DNA of 32,198 bases from Clostridia bacterium (GCA_900772705.1 CAAGRQ010000033.1:1-32198), one strand, 5' to 3'. Numbered from the stretch's first letter, positions 15,893-25,497 are shown. The notes: generated by a model from the sequence alone, not told the origin. Numbers and translations are program-made.

Positions 15893-17083
15893 TTAATATT
15901 TGTACTTGTCGTGGAATGTTGAGTTGAATTTGTCTATAACCGTTTGGTATCTGTTGTAGGCGTTTGCTATGCTCTCGTCCCAGCTGATGTAGATATTGTT
16001 CCTTGCGTTTTGACCGACCCTGTTCAGTAAGTCTTTGTTGTCCGCAATATGGTCGATAACTCTTGCAACGCTTCTCGACGATTCGAGACATAAAAATCCC
16101 GTCTCGCAGTCGGTTATGCCCTCGCTTGCACACGAATTTGCAACCACTATTGTCGGCGTTGCGGAGGCGGCTGCCTCACGAACCACCAAACCGTTCGTGT
16201 CAAAGGTGCTCGGAAAAACGAGCATATCAGCCGTTCCGTAGTAAATTTGCAGTTCCTGCCTGTCCAAAATTTGACCCGTGAATATAACCTTGTCGCCTAA
16301 GTTAAGTTTTGCGGCGTATTTTTTTATGGCGTTTTCTTCGGGTCCCATTCCGATAATTATCATTCTGTAATCTCTGCCGCTTTCTTTTAGCAGTTTGCAG
16401 GCGTCGAGAATGATTCTCAGATTTTTGTACCACATCATTCGTCCGACAAAAAGCAAAATCGGAATGCCCTCGGGTATGCCGTGCTTTCGTCTTATCATGG
16501 CTTTCATCTCGTCCGTGCAGTCGAGTTTCGGCAAATCGCATCCGTTGGGCATAACGATATAGTCGCCCTCGTATCCGACCTTTCTCAGACTGTCAACAGT
16601 GCCTTTGCTCGTTACCCAAACCTCGTCGGCACTCTTTATGTTGTTGAGCAAAAAACCGTATGCTCTGTGCCTTACGGCAAGCGATTTTACTCTTTGGTCA
16701 AAGTCGTATTCGTATTTTGTGTGATATGTTAAAATCTGCGGAATACGCTTTATTCTGTTAATTCTTCTGAAAAAATAACTTGTCGCTATCGGACAGTGGG
16801 AATGCAGAACGTCAAAATTTCTGTCGATAATATCCTCTGCGAACTGCCTTTTGAACGGCCAGCCTACGGGATAGCCTTCGCCGAAAGTAAACAGGCTCTT
16901 GTACCTGTATATTTCATACGGATATTTGTAGTCCTCTGCGTTTGGGTTTTTGGGCGTAACGATTGTTGCTTCGCCCAGTTTTTTGTTAATTATATCGGCA
17001 TAGCATTTAGCCACCGTGCTTATGCCGTCAATGGTCGGAGGAAACGCCTCCGTTCCGATTGCGATTTTCAGTTTTTCGCTCAT
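15893..17083 (-). CDS. GT4-family glycosyltransferase
   Basis: A 396-residue retaining GT-B glycosyltransferase. The N-domain carries the glycine-rich start IAIGTEAFPPTIDGISTVA and the FDVLHSHCPIATSYFF strand. The C-domain carries PILLFVGRMMWYKNL and the donor-binding stretch FDTNGLVVREAAASATP. In the usual E-x7-E motif the first Glu is Asp here (DTNGLVVRE) and the second is kept. Overall it resembles the group that makes glycolipids such as glucosyl-diacylglycerol, or capsule mannosyl/glucosyl transfer; the acceptor cannot be told. The ATG at 17083 is preferred to the open codon at 17119 because the fold's first strand begins right after it. It stands alone, convergent to the ATP synthase operon and divergent from hprK. 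Confidence 0.9.
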   Translation of the reverse strand: MSEKLKIAIGTEAFPPTIDGISTVAKCYADIINKKLGEATIVTPKNPNAEDYKYPYEIYRYKSLFTFGEGYPVGWPFKRQFAEDIIDRNFDVLHSHCPIATSYFFRRINRIKRIPQILTYHTKYEYDFDQRVKSLAVRHRAYGFLLNNIKSADEVWVTSKGTVDSLRKVGYEGDYIVMPNGCDLPKLDCTDEMKAMIRRKHGIPEGIPILLFVGRMMWYKNLRIILDACKLLKESGRDYRMIIIGMGPEENAIKKYAAKLNLGDKVIFTGQILDRQELQIYYGTADMLVFPSTFDTNGLVVREAAASATPTIVVANSCASEGITDCETGFLCLESSRSVARVIDHIADNKDLLNRVGQNARNNIYISWDESIANAYNRYQTVIDKFNSTFHDKYKY

Positions 17084-17119
17084 GAAAATATCTCTCTTTG
17101 CAAAAAATATGTATGACAC

Positions 17120-17148
17120 ATTATAACATACGACGGACTAAAAGTAAA
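17120..17148 (-). promoter_or_regulatory. Promoter of the GT4 glycosyltransferase gene
   Basis: On the minus strand TTTACT (17148-17143), a 17-bp spacer and TATAAT (17125-17120), about 37 bp before the ATG. Confidence 0.75.
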
Positions 17149-17181
17149 ATAATTTTTATCTTAAAATAACTCCTCTTATAC

Positions 17182-17210
17182 TTGATTAATTTTCTGCTTT
17201 AATATATAAT
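17182..17210 (+). promoter_or_regulatory. Promoter of the hprK-whiA operon
   Basis: TTGATT (17182-17187), a 17-bp spacer and TATAAT (17205-17210), about 30 bp before the hprK ATG. AGAGGTG (17229-17235) is the ribosome binding site. Confidence 0.8.
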
Positions 17211-17239
17211 AAATGAGAATGACTTTTTAGAGGTGCGCT

Positions 17240-18196
17240 ATGGCTGATTATTCGGTAACTCTGGCTAAAATTATAGAAAAGCATAAGCTCGAAATAATTT
17301 TTGTACCAAAACCGCCGGAGGAAATAGAAATTAAGTCAAATGAGGTAAACCGTCCGGGTATCGTGCTCACGGGTTATACCGACTATTTTGACCCAACCCG
17401 TATTCAGATTTTGGGTTGGACGGAGTTCGGCTTTTTGCTTAATATGTCAGATGACGAAAGGCAAAAGGCTCTTGGATATTGGCTCGAACTTCACCCTGCT
17501 GCGGCTGTGGTGACGAGAGGGCTCGATATTCCCGATTACTTAAAAGAAGCGTGTATCGAATATGATGTTCCTCTTCTTCGTACGGACGAGGAGACTTCGG
17601 CGTTTCTGGCTTCTCTTATCGCTTTCCTTAATCGTGAACTTGCACCGAGGATTACACGCCACGGCGTTTTGGTTGAGGTTTACGGTGAGGGCGTTCTTAT
17701 CACGGGTGAGAGCGGCGCAGGAAAGAGCGAGACCGCTATCGAGTTGATTAAGAGAGGACACCGACTCATTGCGGATGATGCGGTCGAAATCAGGAGGGTG
17801 AGCGACTCTGTTCTTGAGGGCTCGTCTCCGAGCAATATCCGCCACTTTATCGAACTCAGAGGTATAGGCATCATTAACGCCAGAAGAATTTTCGGTATGG
17901 GTGCCGTAAAGCCTACGGAAAAAATAGATATGGTGGTTAAGCTCGAGGATTGGGACGCCACAAAGGCGTATGACAGGCTCGGAATAGATAATGACTATTT
18001 TCGTATATTGAGCGTAAATGTTCCGGTGATTACCGTTCCTATCACTCCGGGACGAAATCTTGCGGTAATTGTAGAGACAGCGGCGATGAATAACCGTCAA
18101 AAGAAGATGGGCTACAACGGCGCAAGAGAACTTATGCAAAATCTCGGAATAGACGATGTTGACGCTAACGAAAAGATTTTAGAGGAATGGGACTAA
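17240..18196 (+). CDS. hprK: HPr kinase/phosphorylase
   Basis: The bifunctional sensor that phosphorylates and dephosphorylates Ser46 of HPr, the switch of carbon catabolite repression in Firmicutes. 318 residues, normal length. An N-terminal domain (about 1-130) precedes the catalytic core with His141 (TRHG), the P-loop GESGAGKS (156-163), the LIADDAVEI acidic pair (Asp179, Asp180) and the HprK signature ELRGIGIINARRIFG (205-219). It heads an operon with a ROK sugar kinase, murB, rapZ and whiA, linking sugar status with wall synthesis. No ptsH is present in the window. Confidence 0.97.
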   Translation: MADYSVTLAKIIEKHKLEIIFVPKPPEEIEIKSNEVNRPGIVLTGYTDYFDPTRIQILGWTEFGFLLNMSDDERQKALGYWLELHPAAAVVTRGLDIPDYLKEACIEYDVPLLRTDEETSAFLASLIAFLNRELAPRITRHGVLVEVYGEGVLITGESGAGKSETAIELIKRGHRLIADDAVEIRRVSDSVLEGSSPSNIRHFIELRGIGIINARRIFGMGAVKPTEKIDMVVKLEDWDATKAYDRLGIDNDYFRILSVNVPVITVPITPGRNLAVIVETAAMNNRQKKMGYNGARELMQNLGIDDVDANEKILEEWD

Positions 18197-18227
18197 AGGG
18201 TTAATAATTTAAGGAGATATACAGACT

Positions 18228-19175
18228 ATGTTAAGAATTGGTATTGATTTGGGCGGAACAAACATTGTTGCCGCAGTGGTAAACGATGAGTATGAGATGG
18301 TCGGAAAAGCAAAGACTCCGACCGCTACTCCGAGGTCTGCCGAGGAAATTTTTGACGATATCGCAAAGGTTTGCAAGGAGGCTATGGCTCAGGCAGGAGT
18401 AACGATTAAGGATATTTTCTCCGTTGGTATAGGAACTCCGGGTACGGTAAACAAAGAGGGCGTTATCGAATTCGCAAATAACCTCGGCTTTGTTAATGTT
18501 CCGGCAAAGGAAATGCTTATCGAAAGACTCGGCATTGAAAATGTATATGTTGATAATGACGCTAACTGTGCCGCTCTCGGCGAGGCTCAGGCAGGCTCGG
18601 GACACGGTGCAAAGGACTTTATTGCAGTAACTCTCGGTACAGGCGTCGGTTCGGGCGTAATTATTAACGGCAAAATTGTTGCAGGTGTAAATAACGCAGG
18701 CGGCGAGTGCGGTCATTCTGTAATCGTTGTTGACGGCGAGCCTTGCACATGCGGCAGAAAGGGTTGCTGGGAGGCTTACGCTTCGGCTACCGCACTTATT
18801 AATCAGACTAAGGCGGCTATGGAAAAATACCCCGACTCCGTTATGCACGAACTTGTTGAGGCAAACGGCGGCAAGGTAGACGGCAGAACCGCTTTTGACG
18901 CAATGCGCAGAGGCGATATAGCAGGCATCAAAGTAGTAGACGCTTATGTTAAATATGTTGCATGTGGTCTTATTAACCTTGTAAATATTTTCCAGCCGGA
19001 AACTATTTGTATCGGCGGCGGCATTTGCAATGAGGGCGAGACTCTTCTTCGTCCGCTTCGCAGATACATAGACAGCGAGAGATACAGCGTTTACTCAAAG
19101 ATTCAGTCGAAGATTGTTAAGGCTGAACTCGGAAATGACGCAGGTATTATCGGCGCCGCTCTCCTCGGAGACTGA
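18228..19175 (+). CDS. ROK-family glucokinase
   Basis: A 315-residue cytoplasmic sugar kinase, most likely glucokinase. Seen: the ATP loop IGIDLGGTN (4-12), the catalytic Asp111 in VDNDANCAALGE, the GTGVGSG loop, and the ROK zinc site made of His163 in GGECGHSV and the cysteines of CTCGRKGC (173, 175, 180). The ribosome binding site AAGGAG lies 9-10 bp before the ATG. It has no DNA-binding N-terminal domain, so it is a kinase rather than a ROK repressor. It lies 31 bp after hprK and 23 bp before murB. Together with the pfkA gene near 26 kb it fits glycolytic use of free glucose released from oligosaccharides. Confidence 0.93.
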   Translation: MLRIGIDLGGTNIVAAVVNDEYEMVGKAKTPTATPRSAEEIFDDIAKVCKEAMAQAGVTIKDIFSVGIGTPGTVNKEGVIEFANNLGFVNVPAKEMLIERLGIENVYVDNDANCAALGEAQAGSGHGAKDFIAVTLGTGVGSGVIINGKIVAGVNNAGGECGHSVIVVDGEPCTCGRKGCWEAYASATALINQTKAAMEKYPDSVMHELVEANGGKVDGRTAFDAMRRGDIAGIKVVDAYVKYVACGLINLVNIFQPETICIGGGICNEGETLLRPLRRYIDSERYSVYSKIQSKIVKAELGNDAGIIGAALLGD

Positions 19176-19198
19176 TTTTTGACTGTAAGGTGCTCAGC

Positions 19199-20098
19199 TT
19201 GAAAGAAATTACAGAATTTGCAAAAAACAATAATATTCCTTACAGCACAGATGAGCCTATGAGCAAGCACACCACCTTTAAGATAGGCGGTAAAGCAAAA
19301 CTTATGCTTTTTGTCGAAAGCGAGGAGCAGGTTGCGTCGGCGGTTAAGGAATGTAAAAAATATAATCAGAGATATATCGCAGTGGGTAACGGCTCAAATC
19401 TTTTGGTTTCCGATGACGGAATAGATGCCGTTGTCATAGAAATGGGCAAAGGCTTTTCCGATGTAAGACTTATTGATGACGAGACGGTTTATGCCGAGGC
19501 GGGAGCACAGCTTATGAAGGTGTGTCGATTCGCATTGGAACACGAACTCAGCGGTTTGGAGTTTGCTTACGGAATTCCCGGCTCGTGCGGCGGTGCTGCG
19601 TTTATGAACGCAGGCGCTTACGGCGGAGAAATGAAAGACGTGCTTTATCGCTGCGACCATATAGATAAAAACGGCGACAGTGGCTTTCTCGAGGGCGATG
19701 ACCTTAAACTGTCCTATCGCCGCAGTGCATATTACGATAACGGCTGTATCGTAACGGGACTTTATATGCGACTGAAAAAGGATAAGCCCGAGGATATAAA
19801 GGCGAGAATGGACGATTTCCTTTCCCGCCGTAAGGCTAAGCAACCGCTCGAATATCCGTCGGCAGGCTCTACATTTAAGAGACCCGAGGGATATTTTGCA
19901 GGTGCTCTCATTGAGGAATGTAATCTTAAAGGCGCTTCGGTCGGCGGCGCACAGGTGAGTACAAAGCACGCAGGCTTTGTTATCAATACCGGCGGTGCCA
20001 CGTGTAAGGATGTGCTCGATTTGTGCAAAAAGGTGTCGGACACCGTTAAGGCGCAAAAGGGCGTAGAATTGGAAATGGAAATAAGAGTAACGGAGTAA
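19199..20098 (+). CDS. murB: UDP-N-acetylenolpyruvoylglucosamine reductase
   Basis: The FAD- and NADPH-dependent enzyme that makes UDP-MurNAc in peptidoglycan synthesis. About 299 residues. Seen: the HTTFKIGGKA start, the FAD-binding YIAVGNGSNLLVSDDG, LEFAYGIPGSCGGAAFMNAGAYGGE, and the catalytic serine region YPSAGSTFKRP of the short type II enzymes. Start choice: a GTG at 19190 has no spaced ribosome binding site, whereas the TTG at 19199 has AAGGTG 6 bp upstream, so the TTG is preferred. It is followed after 3 bp by rapZ, the usual Firmicute pairing. Confidence 0.95.
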   Translation: MKEITEFAKNNNIPYSTDEPMSKHTTFKIGGKAKLMLFVESEEQVASAVKECKKYNQRYIAVGNGSNLLVSDDGIDAVVIEMGKGFSDVRLIDDETVYAEAGAQLMKVCRFALEHELSGLEFAYGIPGSCGGAAFMNAGAYGGEMKDVLYRCDHIDKNGDSGFLEGDDLKLSYRRSAYYDNGCIVTGLYMRLKKDKPEDIKARMDDFLSRRKAKQPLEYPSAGSTFKRPEGYFAGALIEECNLKGASVGGAQVSTKHAGFVINTGGATCKDVLDLCKKVSDTVKAQKGVELEMEIRVTE

Positions 20099-20101
20099 GT
20101 A

Positions 20102-20965
20102 ATGAAAGACATAGTTTTATTAACCGGAATGTCCGGAGCAGGAAAATCAACGGCAATGAGCTTTATGGAGGATATCGGATATTACTGCATAGATAATATG
20201 CCGACAGAACTTATCAGCACCTTTATTCAGCTTATAGAAAAATCGGAGGCGTATAATAAAATCGCAATAGTAGCCGATGTTCGTACGCTCGGCGTTTATG
20301 ACGCATTCCACAGTGCTGTGCAAAAGTTGATTGATAACGATGACTATATGGTTAAGACCATATTCCTCGACATCAAAACTCATGTCGCACTTAAAAGATA
20401 TAAACTGACTCGCAGAAAGCACCCCTTTGCCGATAAGTTTAACGGCTCTACGGAAAAGGCACTGGAGTATGAGCGAGAGGTTCTCGCTCCCGTTTTGCAG
20501 AATGCGGACTTTGTTATCGACACTTCCGACTTGACTTCAAATCAGCTTCGTACCCGCCTTACCCAAATTCTCTTGGGAGACGAGCGTGAGATTATGAATA
20601 TCCATGTTGTATCGTTCGGCTTTAAGCACGGCATTCCCACCGACGCAGACTTTGTGCTCGATGTAAGATGTCTGCCAAACCCGTACTGGATTGAATCCAT
20701 GAGGGATAAAACCGGACTCGATAAAGAGGTAAAGGACTATGTGTTCAGTTTTGACGAGTCGGTTACGCTTCTCAATAAATTAAAGGACTTGCTTGATTAT
20801 CTTAATCCGCTCTACATCCGTGAGGGAAAGAGCCAGATTGTTATTGCCATCGGTTGTACCGGCGGAAATCACAGGAGCGTTGTGTTTGCCGAGGCACTAA
20901 AGGAATATTTCTCAAAGCGTTGGGATAATGTTTCGGTAAATCATAGGGATATAGATAAAAAATAA
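20102..20965 (+). CDS. rapZ: RapZ/YvcJ nucleotide-binding protein
   Basis: A 287-residue P-loop protein. The N-domain has Walker A GMSGAGKS (8-15) and the IGYYCIDNMP block; the C-domain has SFGFKHGIPTDADFVLDVR and IAIGCTGGNHRSVV, the putative metabolite-binding end. In enterobacteria RapZ controls GlmS through a small RNA. In Firmicutes YvcJ binds nucleotides and its role is less clear, but the gene is always near wall and division genes. It sits between murB and whiA, 10 bp before the latter. Confidence 0.95.
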   Translation: MKDIVLLTGMSGAGKSTAMSFMEDIGYYCIDNMPTELISTFIQLIEKSEAYNKIAIVADVRTLGVYDAFHSAVQKLIDNDDYMVKTIFLDIKTHVALKRYKLTRRKHPFADKFNGSTEKALEYEREVLAPVLQNADFVIDTSDLTSNQLRTRLTQILLGDEREIMNIHVVSFGFKHGIPTDADFVLDVRCLPNPYWIESMRDKTGLDKEVKDYVFSFDESVTLLNKLKDLLDYLNPLYIREGKSQIVIAIGCTGGNHRSVVFAEALKEYFSKRWDNVSVNHRDIDKK

Positions 20966-20975
20966 GGTATTTGTT

Positions 20976-21869
20976 ATGTCATTTTCTTCTCAGGTTAAGG
21001 ATGAACTTGTGAAAATTGAACAGGAAAATGCTTGTTGTAAAAAGAGTCTTCTTTACGGAATGGCTCTTTTTTCAAAGAGTTTTTCGTTTTCTTCGGTTGT
21101 TTTTCAGTCAAAGAGCAAGGAGACTGCCGAACTTTTTTTGTCGCTGCTGGAGGAAATCTGCTCTGTCAGAGCAAAGATGTCGGCGTCACCGTCGGGGAAA
21201 CTCTATACCGTGTCGGTGCGAAAAAGCGTAAACGCAAGCAGAATTATGTCCTGTTTCGGTCACGAAAGAGGCGAGACAAGCCTTAGAATTAATTTTTCTA
21301 ATTTCACTTGCGATGATTGCCAAAAAACTTTTATCAGAGGCGTATTCCTTGCCTGCGGAGCCGTTTCCTCTCCCGAAAAGGATTATCATTTGGAATTCAG
21401 CGTGCCGTATCTCAACCTTTCAAAAAGTCTTATGACGGTGCTTCGTGAGGTGGAACTTTCCCCAAAGATGACAAACCGTAAGGGTTACAACATCATATAT
21501 TTTAAGGACAGCGAGGAAATCGAGGATTGCCTTTATATTATGGGCGCAGGCAAGAGTATGTTCGATATGATGAATGTTAAGATAGTTAAGGAAATTCGCA
21601 ATACGGCAAACCGAAAAGCGAATTGCGACGCCGCAAATATAGAAAAAACCGTTGCCGCCGCCTCACCGCAGATTGCGGCAATACTTAAGATAAAAGAAAA
21701 AAAGGGACTCGATTCACTTCCCGACGGACTTAGGCAAATGGCGGAGATAAGGCTGAAAAATCCCGACTCGTCTCTCGGCGAGCTCTCAGAAATGCTCGAC
21801 CCGCCCATTTCACGCAGCGGTGTAAATCACCGCCTGTCCCGACTTGTAAAAATCGCTGAAGAACTTTAA
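20976..21869 (+). CDS. whiA: WhiA sporulation/division regulator family protein
   Basis: 297 residues, normal length. The N-terminal part (about 1-190) is the degenerate homing-endonuclease fold (MSFSSQVKDELV, RGVFLACGAVSSPEKDYHLEF), without visible nuclease residues. The C-terminal helix-turn-helix spans about 245-297 (LRQMAEIRLKNPDSSLGELSEML, then SRSGVNHRLSRL). WhiA affects division and chromosome segregation in Firmicutes and sporulation genes in actinomycetes. The gene directly follows rapZ; the yvcK gene often found between them is absent. A MITE-like repeat follows 25 bp after the stop. Confidence 0.95.
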   Translation: MSFSSQVKDELVKIEQENACCKKSLLYGMALFSKSFSFSSVVFQSKSKETAELFLSLLEEICSVRAKMSASPSGKLYTVSVRKSVNASRIMSCFGHERGETSLRINFSNFTCDDCQKTFIRGVFLACGAVSSPEKDYHLEFSVPYLNLSKSLMTVLREVELSPKMTNRKGYNIIYFKDSEEIEDCLYIMGAGKSMFDMMNVKIVKEIRNTANRKANCDAANIEKTVAAASPQIAAILKIKEKKGLDSLPDGLRQMAEIRLKNPDSSLGELSEMLDPPISRSGVNHRLSRLVKIAEEL

Positions 21870-21894
21870 CTTTATAGCCTCCCGTATCTCATAG

Positions 21895-22050
21895 GCTCCC
21901 TTTTCAAGGGAGCTGTCAGCGTAGCTGACTGAGGGATAGTCGTTATTTACTAGAATACATTTTTACAACTGTTTCAACAGCAACTTTTAGGTCGCAATGT
22001 AAATCCCTCCGTCACGCCTAACGGCGTGCCACCTCCCTTGAAAAGGGAGG
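21895..22050. repeat. MITE-like GGGAGG hairpin element, copy B
   Basis: The 156-bp element has the same plan as copy A. The left hairpin is GCTCCCTT-TTC-AAGGGAGC (21895-21913) and the right hairpin is CCTCCCTT-GAA-AAGGGAGG (22032-22050). Inner hairpins are GTCAGC/GCTGAC and CACGCC/GGCGTG, and the inverted pair is GAGGGAT (21931-21937) / ATCCCTC (22003-22009). The left flank CTCATAG is shared with the solo copy at 29936. It lies between whiA and dnaE and may end the whiA transcript. The dnaE ribosome binding site starts just after it. Confidence 0.78.
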
Positions 22051-22074
22051 CTTTTAATAATAAAAGGTGATACT

Positions 22075-25000
22075 ATGTTTACACATCTTCATTTGCATAC
22101 TCAGTTCAGCTTGCTGGACGGCGCCTGCCGCCTCGGCGAGCTTGTTAGTCATGCAAAGGAGTTGGGTATGACATCTCTTGCAATTACCGACCACGGCAAT
22201 ATGTACGGTGCGGTGGATTTTTACAGAGAGTGCAAAAAGCAGGGTATTAAACCCATTATCGGCTGTGAGGTATATGTTGCGCCGAGGAGCCGCTACGATA
22301 AGGACAAGACTTTGGATTCAAAGTATAACCACCTTATTCTCCTCGTTAAGAATGAGACGGGATATAAAAATTTGATAAAAATGGTGTCGCTGTCGTATAC
22401 AGAGGGCTTTTATTTTAAGCCGAGAATTGACCGTGATTTGCTCGAAAAATACAGTGATGGGCTCGTTTGCCTTTCCGCCTGTCTTGCGGGTGAAATACCG
22501 CAGCTTCTTTTGCAGCGTGATTACGAGGGCGCAAAGAGTGCCGCTCTTTGGTACGAGTCTGTGTTCGGTAAGGGCAATTACTTTTTGGAACTTCAAAATC
22601 ACGGCATAGAGCAGGAACAGATTGTACTTGACGGAATTAAACGACTCAGCCGAGATACGGACATTCCGCTTGTTGCAACGAACGATGTGCACTATGTTAA
22701 TAAAGAAGATGCCGATATTCAGCAGGTGCTTATCTGTATCGCAACGAACCATATTTTGGGCGAAGATACGGGACTTGAATTTCACTCGGATAATTTTTAT
22801 CTAAAGAGTGAGGAAGAAATGCTTTCGCTTTTCTCTGATGTTCCCGAGGCTGTGGAAAACACCGCCAAGGTTGCCGATATGTGTAACTTTGATTTTGAGT
22901 TCGGCAATACGAAACTTCCGTATTTTGCAACTCCCGATAATATGAACCACTTTGAGTATTTCAAAATGAAATGCTTTGAGGGAATGAAAAAACGCTACGG
23001 CGAAAATCCGCCCGAAGCGTATGTAAAAAGACTTAATTACGAACTCGAAACCGTGGATAAAATGGGCTACACGGATTACTATCTTATCGTATGGGACTTT
23101 GTTAATTTTGCAAAGAGCAGGGGTATTCCCGTAGGTCCCGGCAGAGGTTCGGGCGCAGGCTCTATTGCCGCTTATTGCATAGGCATAACCGATATCGACC
23201 CTATGAAATATGACCTTATCTTTGAGCGTTTTTTGAATCCCGAGAGAGTGTCTATGCCCGACTTTGATATAGACTTCTGCTACGAAAGGCGGCAGGAGGT
23301 AATTGACTATGTTACCGAAAAGTACGGAGCAGACCATGTGGCACAGATAGTCACCTTCGGTACCTTGCAGACCAGAGCCGCAATTCGTGATGTCGGCAGG
23401 GTAATGGGTATGCCGTATAATCAGGTGGACGCCGTTGCAAAACTGATACCGAACGATTTTCATATTACTATTGACGCCGCAATAAAAAAGAGCAGTCGCC
23501 TCAGAGCGGCAATGGAAGAAAATACAGAGGTTAAACGCCTTATAGATACCGCACGCAGAGTTGAGGGTATGCCCAGAAATACCTCCACTCATGCCGCAGG
23601 CGTTGTCATAACTCACGACCCCGTGTCGAGTTATGTGCCGCTTGCGACTAACGACGGCTTGGTTGTAACGCAGTATATTATGACAACTCTCGAAGAGCTC
23701 GGACTGCTTAAAATGGATTTTCTCGGGCTGAGAACGCTGACTGTTATAGATGATGCGTCAAAGGCGTCGGGCGTTGATATTAATAAAATTCCGATAGATG
23801 ACCAAAGAGTTTATAAAATTTTTGCCACCGGGCAGACAGAGGGCATTTTTCAGTTTGAATCGGGCGGAATGAAGCAGATGCTTATGAATCTTAAGCCGAC
23901 ATCGTTGGAGGACTTGATTGCCGCCACCTCGCTCTACCGTCCCGGTCCTGCAAGCCAGATAGACACCTTTGTGCATAACTCGAATAATCCCGGGGACATA
24001 AAATACGATACTCCGATGCTTGAGCCTATTCTTAAAAACACTTACGGCTGTATGGTTTATCAGGAGCAGGTTATGCAGATTTTTCGCTCCCTTGCGGGCT
24101 ACAGTTTCGGCAGAGCGGACGTTGTACGCCGTGCCATGAGTAAGAAAAAGCACGATGTTATGGAGAGGGAACGCACCGCCTTTGTTGACGGCTGTGCAAA
24201 AAACAATATTTCAAGCAGCGTTGCAAATGCGATTTTCGATAAGATGACCGACTTTGCTTCCTATGCGTTTAATAAATCTCACGCCGCTTGCTACGCTCTC
24301 GTTGCGTATCGCTGTGCTTATCTTAAAGTTTATCATACCTCTCGGTTTATGGCGGCACTTTTGAGTTCCGTTTTGGATAATTCAAATAAGGTCGCTCGCT
24401 ATATCGCCGAGTGTAAGCGTGTCGGTATTCGCCTTGCACCGCCCGATATTAATTCGTCTATGAAAGGCTTTACTGCCGCTTCGGATAAGGTGATTAATTA
24501 CGGTATGCTCGGCATAAAAGGCGTCGGAAACGATTTTATCGAGGATATAATCAAGGAGAGGCAAAACGGCAACTTCTCGTCTTTGAAAGACTTTTGTGAG
24601 CGTATGCAGGGCACTCGCTTTAACCGCCGTGCGGTCGAAAGCCTGATAAGATGCGGTGCACTCGATAACTTGGGTGCAAACCGTAAGCAAATGCTCCAGG
24701 TTCTGCCCATTTTACTCTCGTCTATCGAAGAACGCTACCGCAAGACTATGTACGGTCAGGTGGGACTTTTCGATTTGGGTAACGAAAAAGTCACGGATGA
24801 GATTAAACTTCCGCAGGTGGATGAATTCTCAAAGAATGAACTTTTGCAGATGGAAAAGGAAATAACCGGTCTTTATCTCTCGGGTCACCCTATGGATAAG
24901 TTCGACGCATATGTTGAATCGTCCGGTTGTGTGAGAACATATGATGTTCTCGAGGCGGGAAAAAGCGGAGCCCGTCTAAAGGACTCTGCCAAGATTTCTC

Positions 25001-25494
25001 TTTGCGGCATTATAAATCATATTACCGTTAAGCAGACTCGCTCAAATAAAGCAAATATGGCTTTTGTAACGCTCGAGGATTTGTACGGCTCCGTTGAGGT
25101 TATTCTCTTTCCGAACACTTTTACACGCTTTGCTTCACAGATAACTCAGGGCAATGTGATTACGGTGAGCGGTACCGTCTCCGTTGAGGAGGACAAGGAG
25201 CCTAAGATACTTGTAAACTCCGTGTCTCTCCCGAGAGAAACGCCGACTGCACAATCGCAAAAGAAAAAGCGTACGGGTCTTTTTTTGAAATTTTCCTCTC
25301 ATAACGATAAGACGGTGGATGAGGCAAAAAAAATCCTTGCATCTCATAAAGGAAACTTGCCGCTTTATTTCTATTTTGAGGATACAAAAAAATACGAACT
25401 CGCTCCGAGAGATAATTTTGTCGCTCAAAGCGAGACGCTCATTTCCGAACTCAGGGCACTGCTCGGAGACGGCAATGTTGCATTAATTATATAA
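22075..25494 (+). CDS. dnaE: DNA polymerase III subunit alpha
   Basis: A replicative C-family DNA polymerase, 1139 residues. Domains in order: PHP (about 1-270; HLHTQFSLLDG, ITDHGNMYGAVDF, CEVYVAP), palm with the catalytic aspartates in PDFDIDF (Asp396, Asp398) and Asp548 in KMDFLGL, fingers/helix-hairpin-helix region (IKGVGNDFIEDI near 815), and a C-terminal OB domain (about 975-1055; ISLCGIINHITVKQ, VTLEDLYGSVEVILFP). There is no internal exonuclease, so this is DnaE rather than PolC. The ribosome binding site AAAGGTGAT starts directly after the upstream repeat. The dnaE-pfkA order is common in Clostridia. Confidence 0.97.
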   Translation: MFTHLHLHTQFSLLDGACRLGELVSHAKELGMTSLAITDHGNMYGAVDFYRECKKQGIKPIIGCEVYVAPRSRYDKDKTLDSKYNHLILLVKNETGYKNLIKMVSLSYTEGFYFKPRIDRDLLEKYSDGLVCLSACLAGEIPQLLLQRDYEGAKSAALWYESVFGKGNYFLELQNHGIEQEQIVLDGIKRLSRDTDIPLVATNDVHYVNKEDADIQQVLICIATNHILGEDTGLEFHSDNFYLKSEEEMLSLFSDVPEAVENTAKVADMCNFDFEFGNTKLPYFATPDNMNHFEYFKMKCFEGMKKRYGENPPEAYVKRLNYELETVDKMGYTDYYLIVWDFVNFAKSRGIPVGPGRGSGAGSIAAYCIGITDIDPMKYDLIFERFLNPERVSMPDFDIDFCYERRQEVIDYVTEKYGADHVAQIVTFGTLQTRAAIRDVGRVMGMPYNQVDAVAKLIPNDFHITIDAAIKKSSRLRAAMEENTEVKRLIDTARRVEGMPRNTSTHAAGVVITHDPVSSYVPLATNDGLVVTQYIMTTLEELGLLKMDFLGLRTLTVIDDASKASGVDINKIPIDDQRVYKIFATGQTEGIFQFESGGMKQMLMNLKPTSLEDLIAATSLYRPGPASQIDTFVHNSNNPGDIKYDTPMLEPILKNTYGCMVYQEQVMQIFRSLAGYSFGRADVVRRAMSKKKHDVMERERTAFVDGCAKNNISSSVANAIFDKMTDFASYAFNKSHAACYALVAYRCAYLKVYHTSRFMAALLSSVLDNSNKVARYIAECKRVGIRLAPPDINSSMKGFTAASDKVINYGMLGIKGVGNDFIEDIIKERQNGNFSSLKDFCERMQGTRFNRRAVESLIRCGALDNLGANRKQMLQVLPILLSSIEERYRKTMYGQVGLFDLGNEKVTDEIKLPQVDEFSKNELLQMEKEITGLYLSGHPMDKFDAYVESSGCVRTYDVLEAGKSGARLKDSAKISLCGIINHITVKQTRSNKANMAFVTLEDLYGSVEVILFPNTFTRFASQITQGNVITVSGTVSVEEDKEPKILVNSVSLPRETPTAQSQKKKRTGLFLKFSSHNDKTVDEAKKILASHKGNLPLYFYFEDTKKYELAPRDNFVAQSETLISELRALLGDGNVALII

Positions 25495-25497
25495 TAC

